Source: Gamarada debralockiae
Taxonomy: Eukaryota; Ascomycota; Leotiomycetes; Helotiales; Hyphodiscaceae
Reading direction: 5' to 3'
Length of the DNA: 64,000 nucleotides
NCBI GenBank assembly: GCA_002803225.1
Contig: NXFV01001959.1
Coordinates: 210,000 to 273,999 of the forward strand
The notes beneath the pieces were generated by a model. It made no database searches. It was not told the origin of the DNA and saw only the letters and a program-made list of their open reading frames with translations. Position numbers and translations under genes: made by a program. The stretch's first letter is position 1; each line of letters opens with the position of its first letter. Below are positions 11,321 to 23,208 of the stretch, in pieces.

Positions 11321-12486
11321 ATGTACTCCGATAAGAAACTCCGCGTCGGCATTGTGGGTGCGGGTGAGGTCGCCCAAACTATTCATCTCCCCACACTCGC
11401 GCTACTCAATCACTTGTATGCTCGCCGTAACCATTGAGGAAATATGCTAACATCTGCAGATACACCGTCATCTCCATCTGCGATATCTCCCAGCAGACAG
11501 TTGACCACTGCGCGACCAAATTTCGAATTCCCCACAAGACGATTAACCCCTCCGAAACGATCTCCCATCCCGATGTCGATCTAGTCTTCATTCTTGCAGC
11601 AGATGAATTCCACGAACCCCTCTGCATTGCCTCCCTCCAAGCTGGGAAGCTCGTCTTCGTCGAAAAACCAATCACGCTCTCGATCCCCTCGGCGCAACGA
11701 ATAATTGAGGCAGAGAAGGGTGCAGGAGGAAACAGAATCTTCGTGGGATATATGCGACGATATGCGCTGTCATTTACAGATGCATTCAAGCGAGAAGTTG
11801 CCTCTATACCTAAGATCCTGTACGCCAGGTCTCGAGACATTGTTGGACCCAATGCGCACTTCGTGGCGCAGTCTGCTACGTTCCCAAAGAAGTTCACCGA
11901 CTTTCCTCCAGGCAAGGAGCGAGAAGAACGTCTAAACAAATTGATATCTGAAGCTTTCCCGAATGGCGCAAGCGATGAGTATATCAAGTACTGCCGATTT
12001 CTAGGAAGCTTGGGCTCACACGACTTATCGCTCATGAGGGAAGCAATTGGATTTCCGGAATCAGTGGCGGGGGTTTCAGCGAACGAACCTTTCTACTCCG
12101 CCATTTTCAACTATAGAAACAAGACTGGGGAACCATTTGCGGTCACATATGAGAGTGGAATCGACGGCGTCCCTCGATTTGATGCGCATTTGGCCATTTA
12201 TGGGGAGAAGAAAACAGTCAGTATCCAGTACAATACTCCATACGTTAAGGGACTTCCCATCGTGGTCAAGGTCGATGAATTGAATGAGCATGGGGAGGCA
12301 AGCACCCGGGAGATTCTATCTTCGTTCGAGGATGCATATTCGGTTGAGTTACAGGAGATGCACAATTGCTTTGTCGAAGGGAAGCTAATAAAGACCACGG
12401 CGGTGGATGCTTCTCGGGATTTGGAGTTATTCGATTTAATGTACAAACAACACGCACATCAAACCGTGATGCTTTCAGTGAGCTAA
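11321..12486 (+). CDS. Gfo/Idh/MocA-family NAD(P)-dependent oxidoreductase
   Basis: Two exons (11321-11415 and 11460-12486) give 373 aa. The start at 11321 is chosen because it directly precedes the Rossmann motif KKLRVGIVGAGEVAQTIHLP (residues 5-24); another ATG at 11301 is out of frame. The family signature EKP is present as VFVEKPITLS near residue 115, following FILAADEFHEPLCIASLQAG. The C-terminal half has the usual open beta-sheet domain, with the likely catalytic His in LGSHDLSLM. These enzymes oxidise or reduce sugars, inositols or related cyclic alcohols; the substrate cannot be read here. It is intact and divergent from the TRI12-like transporter, which could mean shared control. Confidence 0.9.
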
Positions 12487-13051
12487 AACATCGATATTTA
12501 CGGCACTATCACATTGGGTCGGAGATAACTATCTCCAACCATGCATTAGAAAGTCGACAGCCTTCCCCCACTTTTGGACTGAGCAGGGACTGGCTATTTA
12601 GGGGATGCCAACCTTGGGGGGTTCAGAAGGCTTCAGACATGCATTGCGGTGAGTTGGCTTCGAAGCGCGACATCTATGAGAAATGGCAGACTATAGAAGA
12701 TGGGCTTCTACCAATTTTGAGTAGACACTAAGCATCATGTATTGTCACTTCTTTCCCAAGTTCAAGTAGGCAAAACTTATAAGACCTCAAGAAAAGGGGC
12801 AGTATATACAGTGTGTATCCCTTCTTCATTATTGATTTGAGCTAAAAATTGAGCTTTGAATATTGGATTGGCTATTTGATGGGATATTTTATTGATGAGA
12901 ACCTCGAACCGCATGTAAAAACTCGATTTGAAGGTGGAATTTAAGCCATTATATCCAGTGATCTAGTGCCACTTACAACACCCTGATCTTATCATAAGAC
13001 CTAGTCCCAAATCGACAAAGTGGTGGCATTTGATGTGCAAGACGTCGTCTT
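12487..13051. other. Intergenic, nothing recognised
   Basis: This holds the 3' flank of the oxidoreductase and a moderately AT-rich stretch. A few open frames exist but none resembles a protein I know. Confidence 0.4.
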
Positions 13052-13800
13052 ATGAACCAATTGTTACGACACTTCTTTGGACGGATGACTGATGCTGGCA
13101 CCCTGCAGGCAAGTATGTCCAGCTCAAAATGTCACCCTCAGGGTCCACGTAGAATGGTCCTAACAAGAGACAGAATTCGACGAGTGAAATATGACGAAGC
13201 CAAGCCTTTCTGCACTCGATGTCGGCGTTTCGGGTTACCTTACGGCGGCTACCCTTTCAGGCCAGAGGACCAAGAAGAGAGCTCCCGCCAAAGGCAAGAC
13301 AACGGACAATCAAAGCACTCATTCAACGTCCCACCATCGTCGTCGAACCGTTGGGAGGAACAAAATTTGTGAGTGAGCTGGAATATCAGTGCTTTTTAGT
13401 CTTCCAGACTAGAGCAGCACCGGAATTCTACGGCTACTTCGACTCTGATGTTCGAACTTTCCGACTCTTCAAGTTTACCATGGGAAAGAATGTGGTCACC
13501 AGGCAGTCATTGCCATTGGCGCCCTTCACAAAGCTTGGAGAAAATTCTACATGTCTCCGACGATTTCCCGGGTTCCGCATTCGGAAACAAGATTGTACAC
13601 GTTCTCTTAAACGTTATAACAAGGCCCTTCGATTGATGTAGGAATTCTCACGAGAAAACAACGAGGCCTTTTAAAAAATACTCTCATCTCCTCGCTGACG
13701 ACCTGTTTTGAAAGCTTCATCGGCAACAAAGAGCATGCGCTCTCACAAGCTCAGGCAGGAGTCGAAGTGTTATTTGAGCGGCAGGAGAGTAAATGCAACC
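13052..13800 (+). pseudogene. Decayed Zn2Cys6 transcription factor
   Basis: The N-terminal part reads RIRRVKYDEAKPFCTRCRRF and then GLPYGGYPF, which aligns with the fungal binuclear zinc cluster. Of its six zinc-binding cysteines only the pair in FCTRC remains; the KCDE cysteine is Tyr, the last C is Y (PYGGYPF), and the first CxxC is gone. Downstream, in shifted frames, follow the usual linker-to-middle marks: FVSELEYQCFLVFQTRAAPE, GKECGHQAVIAIGALHKAW, RYNKALRLM, and LISSLTTCFESFIGNKEHAL. At least three frame changes are needed to read through. Cys-to-Tyr (TGC/TGT to TAC/TAT) fits G-to-A mutation. Confidence 0.7.
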
Positions 13801-14774
13801 TACCAAAGCTCGGGCTGGGACAATCATCGCATAAAATAGCGACCAAGACCGCTAAATTCGGCGGCCATCGCACCTGAACGTTGCATTTAGTTGTAAATTC
13901 GGGTAGAACGGCGGGATATTCTACAATTCCTTTTAGCAAGGGATGACGGATGCCGTGGATTTTTCTAACAGCATGACCAAGGCATCAAGGCGGTTAAATG
14001 TTGCGAGAATATCTGCATCAAGAAATGATGTGGAGGTGGCAGCTGTCCATGCATCTACAAATAGGTGCAAGCGAATTCGCTTCATTCACCACCATAAGAT
14101 CTCCCTCTTGTACTTATAGCACTTTCCTTTCTCTCTTTAGTTTAGTCTCCTTGTAATAAACAGCAATCCATACTTCACGTGTGCCATACCGTGACAGACT
14201 GGACAGGAGCGGCAAGTGGAGTATCTATAAATTTATTGAAGGTATTTGACATATAAGGGCAAGGATTGCTAAAGACATAGATGTCGTTTTATTAAGGGGA
14301 TATCGTAGTAGATTAGAGAGAAATGATGATAGATCGCAATTCGGATATCTTTCTTGTGCATATTCGGGTGAATTTGGTCTATAGTGGGTAAATATAGTTG
14401 CTGAATCTCACGGCAATTTTATCATAAGAAAACGACAGTAACGAGCCTTAGACCTCTTCGGTATCCACATCCTTCAGAGCTAGCTTGCTAAGAAGCATCA
14501 TCCCAAGAAACATCCTCTTAAGCGACTGAGGGAATTCACTTATATCACGTGACAGAGCTTCAAGAATCACCGGGGGTGTCAGAATTCGTAACGGATCAAA
14601 AAACTTTCGAAGGGCCGTATCTCACCACAACAACTTTTTGAAGAAAATTAAGTTTACTACGCGGTTCTGCACTATCCATAGTACAAACCACATACACATC
14701 TTAATTGCAATTTCGAAAGTTGAGAGTTTTGTTTTCTTTTGAAGAATTTCCGGCCGTCACAAGTAGTGGTGAAC
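13801..14774. other. Intergenic, no gene recognised
   Basis: A likely continuation of the dead transcription factor fades out before 13950. Beyond that I see only short open frames and moderately AT-rich DNA. It ends at the MITE. Confidence 0.4.
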
Positions 14775-14990
14775 CACCAGGGGGTGACAAGTCTCATGGA
14801 ACAGCCGCACTTTTCGACTAATTATAATTTCTCAATGTAACACAATACAAAATTTCTGGATAGAGAGAATTGTTCGCCGTATGAAATTCTATATCTGTCA
14901 TAGAATTTTATTGATTTCAGAGTTGCATTGCGGGTGCTGAGAGGCGAACGAGACTTTTTGCTGTTCCATAAGACTTGTCACCCCCTGGTG
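14775..14990. mobile_element. MITE-like element with about 31-bp terminal inverted repeats
   Basis: The left end begins CACCAGGGGGTGACAAGTCT and the right end is its reverse complement. The arms agree over about 31 bases (14775-14805 and 14960-14990) with one mismatch. The 216-bp unit has no ORF and an AT-rich centre. AAC stands directly on both sides (14772-14774 and 14991-14993) and may be a 3-bp target-site duplication, as in PIF/Harbinger-like elements, but the superfamily is not certain. Confidence 0.75.
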
Positions 14991-15179
14991 AACTCTCATC
15001 ATTGCTTATGTAATCACTGCGGTTGTGACGTCGTATAAAGGGACTAGGAGAGCCCCATCACTATCTTCATTAATCATTATCAATCCTTGCTTGTACTACC
15101 CAATACAAGCTGTGAAGCTCATCAAGCTCATCAACATAATATCATTACTGTGTACTGCCATTATTGCCGTAACGTATCG

Positions 15180-16381
15180 GTGGGAATAACATCGCAGGAG
15201 CTTATGTCTCACCTACTATTCTGGGTGAATCAATTCCCATTCGTTCTGGTGGCGACTCATACACTTCGATGGTTTTGTTCAAAACTATCGTGGTCACCAT
15301 AGCAGCCACTGGGACAACAATTGCGCTCTCGTAATGGTACATGGATCCGGCGATATTTGAAAACAAAGGGCGTACTGCTCAAGGACCTACTCTCTTGGCT
15401 GATCATATATGCCGTCACTAGCAATACTGGATCTTGGTGAGTCCTCAAATCGATCTCTCAACTCCCATCGCCTATTCAATCAGGTCGGCCATTGGCACAA
15501 ATATATCTGATTTCTCGCGATACCTGAAGAAACCTCGGGATGTCTGGACACAAATGCTTCTGATTTCCCTTCCTATGGGTCTGGATCGGAGTTATAATCA
15601 GCACGAGTGGCTCAAAGCAGTTGTACGGAGAATATATCTGAGCCCAATCGTTGTTGCATCCATGTGGGCCGGCCCTGGCGGTCGAGCTGCAGCTTTCTTT
15701 TGTGGATTTGGGTGATCAATCGCTCAGATCGGGGTCAACGTGTCTGCCGATGTCATCTCTTGCTCGCATGAACTGATGAGTTTGTTTCCTAAGTATCTCA
15801 ATCTTCGCTGATCCGCCAATCTCATAACCATCACTGGAGGCTGGTGAGTCCCATATTCCCATGAAGCGGACAACACTAATTGCTATAGGATCATGGTCCC
15901 TTGGAAGATCTACACTCAGCTTCTTCATTGTTGAGCTTCATCTCCCCCCTTGGAACCTTCCAGGCACCCATAATTGCCATCGCTATTTTGGATTACTGGA
16001 TCGTCAAGAAAAGAGCAATTGATGTGCCTGCATTATACCGGCCCCGAGAACGGTATAGATTTAACAAACTCAGTACAAATTGGAGAACTGTCATTGCCCT
16101 TCTCGTCTGTGCGTCCGAATCTACTGAGCATGATCAATAGCATCAACCATTCGATCAGCATTAGCAGCGCTGCCTACATCAGCGACTTGGTGTGGTTCTA
16201 TGGGTTCCTGATCGCCTTCGTTACGCACGTTTCACTTAGTCTGGTCTTCCCCAATACTGATGTGATTATTAGGAGGACAATTCATACTCATGGGCAAGAT
16301 ACGGATGCAAATGTCGTTGACGGGCTCTCAAATTCAGAGAAGGAACATGGCAAGGAGACTATCGACGAGAAAACTGCATGA
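15180..16381 (+). pseudogene. Decayed NCS1-family nucleobase/allantoin permease
   Basis: The sequence aligns, in changing frames, with the second half of fungal Fur-type NCS1 permeases. Seen in order are MSHLLFWVNQFPFVLVATHT, KTIVVTIAATGTTIAL, ENKGRTAQGPTLL, ISDFSRYLKKPRDVW, SIAQIGVNVSADVISCSHEL, LITITGGW, SPLGTFQAPIIAIAILDYWI, VKKRAIDVPALYRPRERYRF and VWFYGFLIAFVTHVSLSLVF. Stops and shifts interrupt it many times. The N-terminal half is absent or unrecognisable. NCS1 proteins import uracil, allantoin, uridine or related compounds with protons; this copy cannot be functional. Confidence 0.75.
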
Positions 16382-17565
16382 ACGGATGGAAGTGACGTCC
16401 TTATACTCCCGGCAGACTTGGAAGTCTGGACATCGGTCCCCGACGAGAAATATCTGATGTGCAAGTGCATCTCGGCGGAGTAAGTGGGCAACAGTGAGAC
16501 GGGAAAGTTTGGATTTTCTGCTTCGTATTCCGACTATAGCCACGAATGAGACATACGTGCACATGACATGATTCTGATCTCCGCCATTAGAGACCAGTTG
16601 ATTGAATGAAACCCACGTCGGAGCTTCGGATCGATGTCACGTGCGTCAATGATAAAAGGGCTCCACCCAAAATTGACGCGCGTTTTTTCTGCGTGTTTCT
16701 TTTATTAGCAGGCCCAACATCCGGGCATTCCTGAAAAGTTGTGGGCTTCTTACTTAGCATCAAAAGGAACTGAAAACTCTCTCGGCGAGTCGGCAGCAGC
16801 GAGCAAAGTGTTCCTAACACACAAATAACAGCAAACGTTCAGCTTTCTCGTATTGCCCCGCAACGTATCATGGCTTAGTTGCCTACTGCGTCAGCTGTAT
16901 GAGGAGTCGAGTAGTTAACAACGTCATCCTACCTTTTCTCATGAAGTCAGTTCCGGAGAGTGAACCTGACGCTCCTGTCGTGGCGATTTTGATCTGGAAT
17001 AATGCTCTTCTACCCTTGGGCTGGAAATGAGTGATTGAAACCCCCTCAGATTCAAATTTTGTCAGACCAGTTCTGTCTGGATATACAATCAGAATTACAT
17101 CCTTAATTACATTTGTCCTTACCATCGTATCACCAAGTTGGTGTCTACCATCGCTCGATTCACAAGCCGTCACGTGTCAAGTCTGGTCCACATGGCTCAC
17201 GGCCCACAAATTCGGCCCTGAAAATTCTCTCAGCTTAGTTGGCTGACAACACGCTCCCATCCGATGTTTCCTATCTATTTTTGTTCACAATTATACGCTT
17301 CACATGTTGTGCTGTGCACAGTTAGTGCCTTTCAAATCCTGATTTCAACAGGCCGAGTCGAGGAAATACCTCGTATAACTGTCATTGTTGAATCAGTTCG
17401 TCATTACCTCGAACTATCAGAAGAGGTGGAGTTTACTCGTGCCGATTGTTCCCCAAAGTCGTCATAGCCATTATGTATCAGATATATTAGGACTGGCCTC
17501 CTCCTTTCCCCTTTCATAACTCCTGGCATAATTACATACATACACTCGTTCACAACACTGCGACA
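16382..17565. other. Intergenic, upstream of But2-domain gene
   Basis: I see no gene. The last 60 bases, with CTCCTTTCCCCTTTC, look like a pyrimidine-rich fungal core promoter just before the start at 17566. Confidence 0.4.
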
Positions 17566-19040
17566 ATGTATACACTCGCTACTTTATCTCTAATTGTTGG
17601 AGCATCTGCTCTCACTGTTCCACGGTCATCCTGCTCGTTTGGACTGACAGCATCTGGAGGGGAGTCTGGAACAATTGGTCAATTGTCTGATGGGCAGAAC
17701 AGAATTGGTGGTGGTTTAGCTGCTGCCACATTCACGATCAGCAACGGAGGCATCACTGATGCAGCTGGAAGGGGCTGTATCTTGACCCGTAAGCCACTGC
17801 TCGTTGATTTGAACACAGCTAATAAGTCTCAGCATCTGTAGAACAATTTCAATGCGATCAAGGCGTTGGTCCGACATACGGTTTCGCTATTGAGAGTAAC
17901 GGGACTCTTACCTCAAGCGGAAGCTCCGTCTTTTATGCTTGCCCTGCCTCGGACACTGAATGGAATTTGTACACTACGCCAGTTGTCGGCCAGAAGAAAT
18001 GCGTCGAGATTTCTTTGACCGCTAGTGCATGCGGAGTTGAAGCTTCTAGCTCTTCTGCAGCTCCCCAGGCCGTGACAACTGTGACTGTCTACGATTGCAC
18101 TATGGCCTCGTCTACTGCACCGGCTGCCATCTTTTCGTCAACTCCAGCTGGCATCGAATCATCCGCACCCGTCGAGACAACTTCTCCTATTATTCCTGCG
18201 TCGACTCCGGCTACGGTCATTCAGAGCTCGTCCCCAGCTCCAATTCTCCCATCTTCGTCCCTCGTCATCACGACCTCATATCATCCTCACTCCATGACCT
18301 TGCCTTCATCAATCGTAGAAACATCGACCACACCAGTTGTGGTATCACCTAGCTCTATCCCAGTCGTCGAATCGCAAAACTCTTCAACACCCGCAACGAT
18401 TGTTATCACTCCCGTCGCTCCCACGACCATTGTGCACCCAACAACGGCGCCTTATGGGAATATTACAGTAACATCCTCCTCATACATTGCCTCATCAGTT
18501 GCCTCTTCGGTAGCTTCATCCGTCAGCTCCTCATCATCCTGCGTCGCAACCACTTTGACTGGCAGCGACACATCCGGAAACTACCAATATCCCCACCTCA
18601 TCATTCCCGTCTCATCCAACTCTCCAGACACAGCATACGGCACCCAATACTTCGCCACTATCTCATCAAACACCTCCACAATCTTCAACTTCGATATTCC
18701 ATCCTCATACTCTGATTCCACCTGCAACCTGATCTTCCTCCTTCCTCTGCATTCCGAGCTCGAGACCTCATCCTACACCTCTTCTGGATCTGGCGAGATC
18801 GAGTTTGAGCAGTTGTCATCTGCTGCCACCTCTGCAACGACATATAATAATTCTCCTTCGGTTGAGACGATTTTGGGGGATTTTACTATCACGGAAGGAA
18901 GCAGCACTTTAATTTCAAGCTTTTCGTGCCCAGCTGGAGAGACTTTGACGTATGAGTTGAAGGCGCTCGAGGATACTTATCTTTATTACTTCCAGGACTG
19001 GAACCCAAGTCCAATTGGATTGTTCATCACTTATTGCTAA
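17566..19040 (+). CDS. Secreted cell-wall-type protein with But2-like C-terminal domain
   Basis: Two exons (17566-17788, 17833-19040) give 476 aa. A signal peptide is clear (MYTLATLSLIVGASALTVPR, cut near residue 16). Residues 20-140 hold a region common in ascomycete wall proteins: FGLTASGGESGTIGQLSDGQ, GRGCILT, QFQCDQGVGPT, YACPASDTEWNLY. A Ser/Thr/Pro/Val-rich linker of about 190 residues follows, likely O-glycosylated. The last 140 residues have the But2-domain pattern with Q-Y-F-A-T-I-S near its start, FNFDIPSSYSDSTCNLIFLL, FTITEGS, and a final LYYFQDWNPSPIGLFITYC. No GPI site is seen. The role is inferred as a wall or surface protein. It converges on the gene at 19498. Confidence 0.8.
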
Positions 19041-19497
19041 GTGGCTTACAGGTATGGACGTGACTTCGAGTGAGCAACTCCAAAGGCAAGGGTCAGGGGC
19101 GTTTCAGGATTTGGAGGACAATTAGGAATGGATAGGGGTGTAATTTCAGTCATGTCCTTCTCATAACTTCTAAGTAGAAATTCGGGACTTCTCAATTGGC
19201 TCATTGACTAATGGTTATCTGCTTCCTTGATCTCAAATTCCTCTTGTTGTGGTTGTTGCCACGTGATCCTTTCTCCCAAGTTGGCATATATGCTCTCAAG
19301 TCGACCTTCATAGGAATTCCCCTGATAAGTTTAGACGATTATGACGATTAATTACTATGGACCGCCTTCCAACAAAATCTCCTGAAGCTTCGGGAGAAAC
19401 CAACATAGGTCCCCACCTCTGTTTACGAGTGACTTGATCTTGCTCCGAAACCTTCCCTGGCTTCCCATTCCACATCGAACAAATCAACATAAAAGTA
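19041..19497. other. Convergent 3' region
   Basis: This lies between two genes that end towards each other. It contains a CACGTGATC motif near 19260. No gene is seen. Confidence 0.4.
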
Positions 19498-20484
19498 TCA
19501 TGGCTCAGGAGATACCCCAGAACTCGCCCTCGTCGAATGCAACACTCCCCTCGCACCCCCCCTTTCCTCGGGTATTTCCGGACCGTGCTCAAACCCCATG
19601 TCACTCCCTATCCCTATCGTACTGACACTTGCGCGCTGCCCTCCTGCGACGGCCGGTATCCCCAATCCTCCTGCTTCCTCATTGGATGCTGCTGCTGTCA
19701 GACGCTCTTCCAGCAATTCTTCCCGGAGCATAGGCATCCGGGATGGACCTGGCTGTGAAATCGGGGAGATTTGGCCAGAGTCATGACAACCAAAGACCGA
19801 AGGCGTGTTTGGCTGAACATTGATCGCAGGTATGCCCTCAGATACTGGTGTTGGAGATGGGATCGCGATTTGGGATACCGGCGATGGTGGAGAAAATGAT
19901 CTTGAAGGTCGGTTCGGTGGATGAGAGGTGAATGCCATTTGATCATATGTATTTCTTTGGGGGCCCATGGAGAGAAATGTGCCACGAAAATCCTCGAGTT
20001 GAATCTGTGGTGCGGATTGTGTTGTGTTCCATGGGAAAGTCGGCGATCGTGCTGCAAGTGAAGTGAATGGCGGTGAGTTATCTTCTTTTCTTTCTCTGCG
20101 TCTTCGGCATATGTAAAGGCCCAAGAAAATGGCAATAATAACGAGTAGAAGTATAGCCACTCCGCCAAGGACGAGGGTGATTATGATGTTGGTTCGGCTA
20201 AGTGATGCATTTGATTCGAGAAGTGGAAGACCAGAAGAAGCGGCAGGTAAAGGGGTGACAGAAACCGTAACTGTAGGCCCGGTGGTGGTGAAAGTTGTGG
20301 AAGAGATGCCTGACGCAGTGGTTATAAAGGTGCTGGACTTGGTAATGCATGAAGTGGTATTGGCGAAAGGTCGGAGTCTGGAATCAGTTGGTGTAAAATT
20401 GAGAGGTGGTGGCGGGAACCCTCCTCCGCCAGGGAATTCCCCTCCTGCAGCGGTTTTCTCGGAAAGTGACATACATACACACAC
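19498..20484 (-). CDS. Single-pass membrane protein with mid-protein TM and basic stop-transfer (WSC/SKG6-like architecture)
   Basis: A single exon encodes up to 328 aa; an internal Met (MSLSEKT) five residues in is an alternative start. The first 105 residues are Gly/Pro then Ser/Thr-rich with N-glycosylation sites (NFT, NTT, NAS). One membrane helix follows, IIITLVLGGVAILLLVIIAI and a few more residues, and then a strong basic stop-transfer (ICRRRRERK). The 200-residue cytoplasmic tail is rich in Ser and Pro. This layout is shared by fungal surface sensors and SKG6/AXL2-like proteins, but no conserved extracellular domain is visible and there is no classic N-terminal signal peptide. The function is unknown; a surface or wall role is inference. 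Confidence 0.7.
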   Translation of the reverse strand: MCVCMSLSEKTAAGGEFPGGGGFPPPPLNFTPTDSRLRPFANTTSCITKSSTFITTASGISSTTFTTTGPTVTVSVTPLPAASSGLPLLESNASLSRTNIIITLVLGGVAILLLVIIAIFLGLYICRRRRERKEDNSPPFTSLAARSPTFPWNTTQSAPQIQLEDFRGTFLSMGPQRNTYDQMAFTSHPPNRPSRSFSPPSPVSQIAIPSPTPVSEGIPAINVQPNTPSVFGCHDSGQISPISQPGPSRMPMLREELLEERLTAAASNEEAGGLGIPAVAGGQRASVSTIGIGSDMGFEHGPEIPEERGGARGVLHSTRASSGVSPEP

Positions 20485-21420
20485 TCTGGCCGCCTCGAAT
20501 TGCTCTCTGAGCTTCTGGCCGGTATAGATTTAAATGAAAGTGGGAATATCATGTGCAGAAAGTATTAAATGAAAGTGTGGCCGGCGCCGAAAAGAATGTA
20601 AGAAGTTCTAATTTTTCAAGTGAAGATGAAGAGCATTGAAAATGAATGTACGAAGTGGAGAGGATCGGAAAGAATCACGATTCCTCGCGACGATGAGCTA
20701 TACCAACGTTCACTAGGGAAGGTCATCAGCGACATGGTATGCTTGAAGAGAAAACCCAGGACAAAGACCAGTAGGGAAGAGGAGGGGTAAAATATTAGAA
20801 GGAAGATATTTTGCATGGCGAGCGCGTCCTGACGACCGGACATTTGGATGCATATGATGAGACACCTGGTAGTAGGTGTTCGCGGATCGTTATTGATACA
20901 GCGGTTATACAACTCAATCTGGATAAGATATAGACATCTGAGGTAAGGTTGATGCTAGGAAATTGCGTGGCTCATCGACCCTGTTAAGTTCGTCTGAAGT
21001 GGAACCGATCTGGCGGGGTGCACGTGACACTACCCCTTTTAGGTGATCGACGTCTGGAGTTTGAGACGAGAGGCACGTTCTTTAAATTTACCGCAGATAC
21101 TGTATGCCGGAGAGTTCAGACAGAAGCTCGAGTTCCCTATCGGCGAGAGAAGCGCATAGAACGGAGAAGGTTAAAATTGAAAATTGCGTGGGAGTTCATC
21201 CAAGTTGCTTCACATACGGTATTTCATGGCTCACGAACGATGCGCGACTTCGCTCATCATCTTCCACAGGTTTGGTCAGACCACCGGGCGACCGAATCTA
21301 TCGAGTTCTCAAGACACAAGAGAAGGTCATGGTCATTTCTCAACGATTTGCCCCACCATCCATCCCACCTTCCATCCTTCACAGTAAAACACCGGAAACA
21401 TAAAATGGGAGCCAGAGGCT
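20485..21420. other. Intergenic, nothing recognised
   Basis: This is the upstream region of the gene at 19498 followed by the 3' side of the decayed MFS gene. It contains one CACGTGAC near 21020. Open frames here read like chance. Confidence 0.4.
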
Positions 21421-23032
21421 TTACATCCGGTATTGAAATCCAGTCGTGTTGAAATCGGTGATGCCTTCATAATCCTCGGCCGCCACATCCTTCTTCCCTG
21501 GTAGAGTGTCCTGGTCAACGGCAGTTGCTCCTTCGGATCTGTCCCTGAGTTGTTGACAAGAGTCAAGTACATTGACAAGCAGATGGAAACGATTACCAGA
21601 CCACAACGAACGATAATTACCTTAAAAGCCGTTGGATAACCCCTAGGCGGAATATCAGCGTACTTCTCAAGGAATGGCATTGTTTCTGGCATCGAGTTTG
21701 CAATCAAAGAGAACTTACCTTTTTACTTCCAAGGAGATGAACGTCTGTGCACCAGAAATGTTACCAGCACTGCTGTTATTGTCATTTTCTTCGTGACTCT
21801 TTGAAGTTTGCTGAGAGCGGGCCGAGAGTCAAGGAATCGTGCTGGGGTCGATTTGGAGCTTCGAAAATGTCAGCGAGCACTTCTTTCTTTGTAGGTATCA
21901 TAAGCTTACACAATAGTGGTCAAAGAGACGAAAGCTTCTGTTGGTCTCTGAGAAAATCAATGCACTGCCGATGACCGGTGGCACCACAACAGCGATGATC
22001 AAGAATGTCGTGATGTTGTGGAAGCGACTTCCAAACCAACCAGTGGGATAATTGTGTCAATCGAAATCATCGACGCAGGAAGAGTGATAAATGTCGACTG
22101 AAGAGATGCGAATCTGAAGCTCTTCAAGGCAAGGTTTCCAAAGCTGCCAGTGCCACATCTGGGATCTGAGTCAAAACAGATATCGCGGCAAAGATATACG
22201 TCTTGGGACCAGGAGACACTCCACGACCTGCTCAGGTTTCCATCGGCTGTTGAGCGGATCTACTCTTCACATGCCACCCATGACAACTCGGTCTTCGGCG
22301 TATTGCTTCTCTTCTTCAATGAGGAATCCGGCGTCGTTGATCGTATCCGGGAGAAAGAAGAAGACCGACACGCTCCAGAGACTGGTCACCACCCCGAAGA
22401 TAATGAACATCCATTGCCATGGATGAAGAGGGTGCTTGATCTGTCCAATTCCATAAGCAAGCCGCGACGCGACGAAGCCACCGCAACTGTTTCCGGCAAA
22501 CCACACTCCAGTCCGGGCACGTATTTCGTCACGAGTGTACCGAATACTTGCGACATACATAACAGCTGGCGAAATAGTTGCTTCCTGCATTTCCAATTAG
22601 CCCCAAAACCAATCACTGAACGAAGATGAACAACTTATACCGCAACACTAAGGAAGAAGCGACAAGTCACCACCACCCCAAAACTCAAGCGCACCGCAGT
22701 CGTCGCAACGATCGCACCCCAAAAGGAATGTAACACTACTCAAATGGCAACTTTTGGATTAAAATCGTGGTACGGTATTCAAAGAATAGGTATCCGAAGT
22801 AGAAATTGATCCGACCCAAGCATATTGCTTCCCAACCGAGTGGTTGTCCTCCTCGAGGCCGAAACCGCCGTGGAAGAGAGAATTGTCTTGTCCATGAAAT
22901 ATAAGTTGTAAGTCACGAACATTATGACCAAGATTCGGAGATCGAACTTTCGGAGTAATATTCGGCGAGCTCTTTCATGTATGGACTGACATCTTGGACC
23001 TCTTCCTCGGCGACGGAGTTTTCGATGGCCAT
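21421..23032 (-). pseudogene. Decayed Dal5-like MFS transporter (anion:cation symporter family)
   Basis: An ATG at 23032 begins MAIENSVAEEEVQDVSPYMK, then the frame changes. Fragments in at least three frames give FDLRILVIMFVTYNLYFMDK, EDNHSVGKQYAWVGSI, FYFGYLFFEYRTTILIQK (helix 2), then TRDEIRARTGVWFAGNSCGG, WQWMFIIFGVVTSLWSVSVF, FLPDTINDAGFL, and the tail DYEGITDFNTTGFQYRM with TAA at 21421. These are the marks of Dal5/TNA1-like carriers for allantoate, nicotinate or similar anions. Stops and frame changes occur within 150 bp of each other near the N-terminus. An intact relative lies at 55284. Confidence 0.8.
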
Positions 23033-23208
23033 TGTCTTCAATCAATGGTGATTCTCAAACCAAATGAAGATTCAAGAAAGTTGAAACCTGCTCTCGAAAG
23101 AAATCGTTCTCTCTTGTGCGATGGAGTACGAGAAGAGAAAAATATATATATATATAAATGGTCGCCGATAAGCTACCAAGATTAGAATTTCATGGCAGCA
23201 AGAGTGGG

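Noticed and set aside
17566..20484. Biosynthetic gene cluster around the TRI12-like and But2 genes
   Set aside because: No backbone enzyme (PKS, NRPS, terpene synthase) is present, so a secondary-metabolite cluster cannot be supported.
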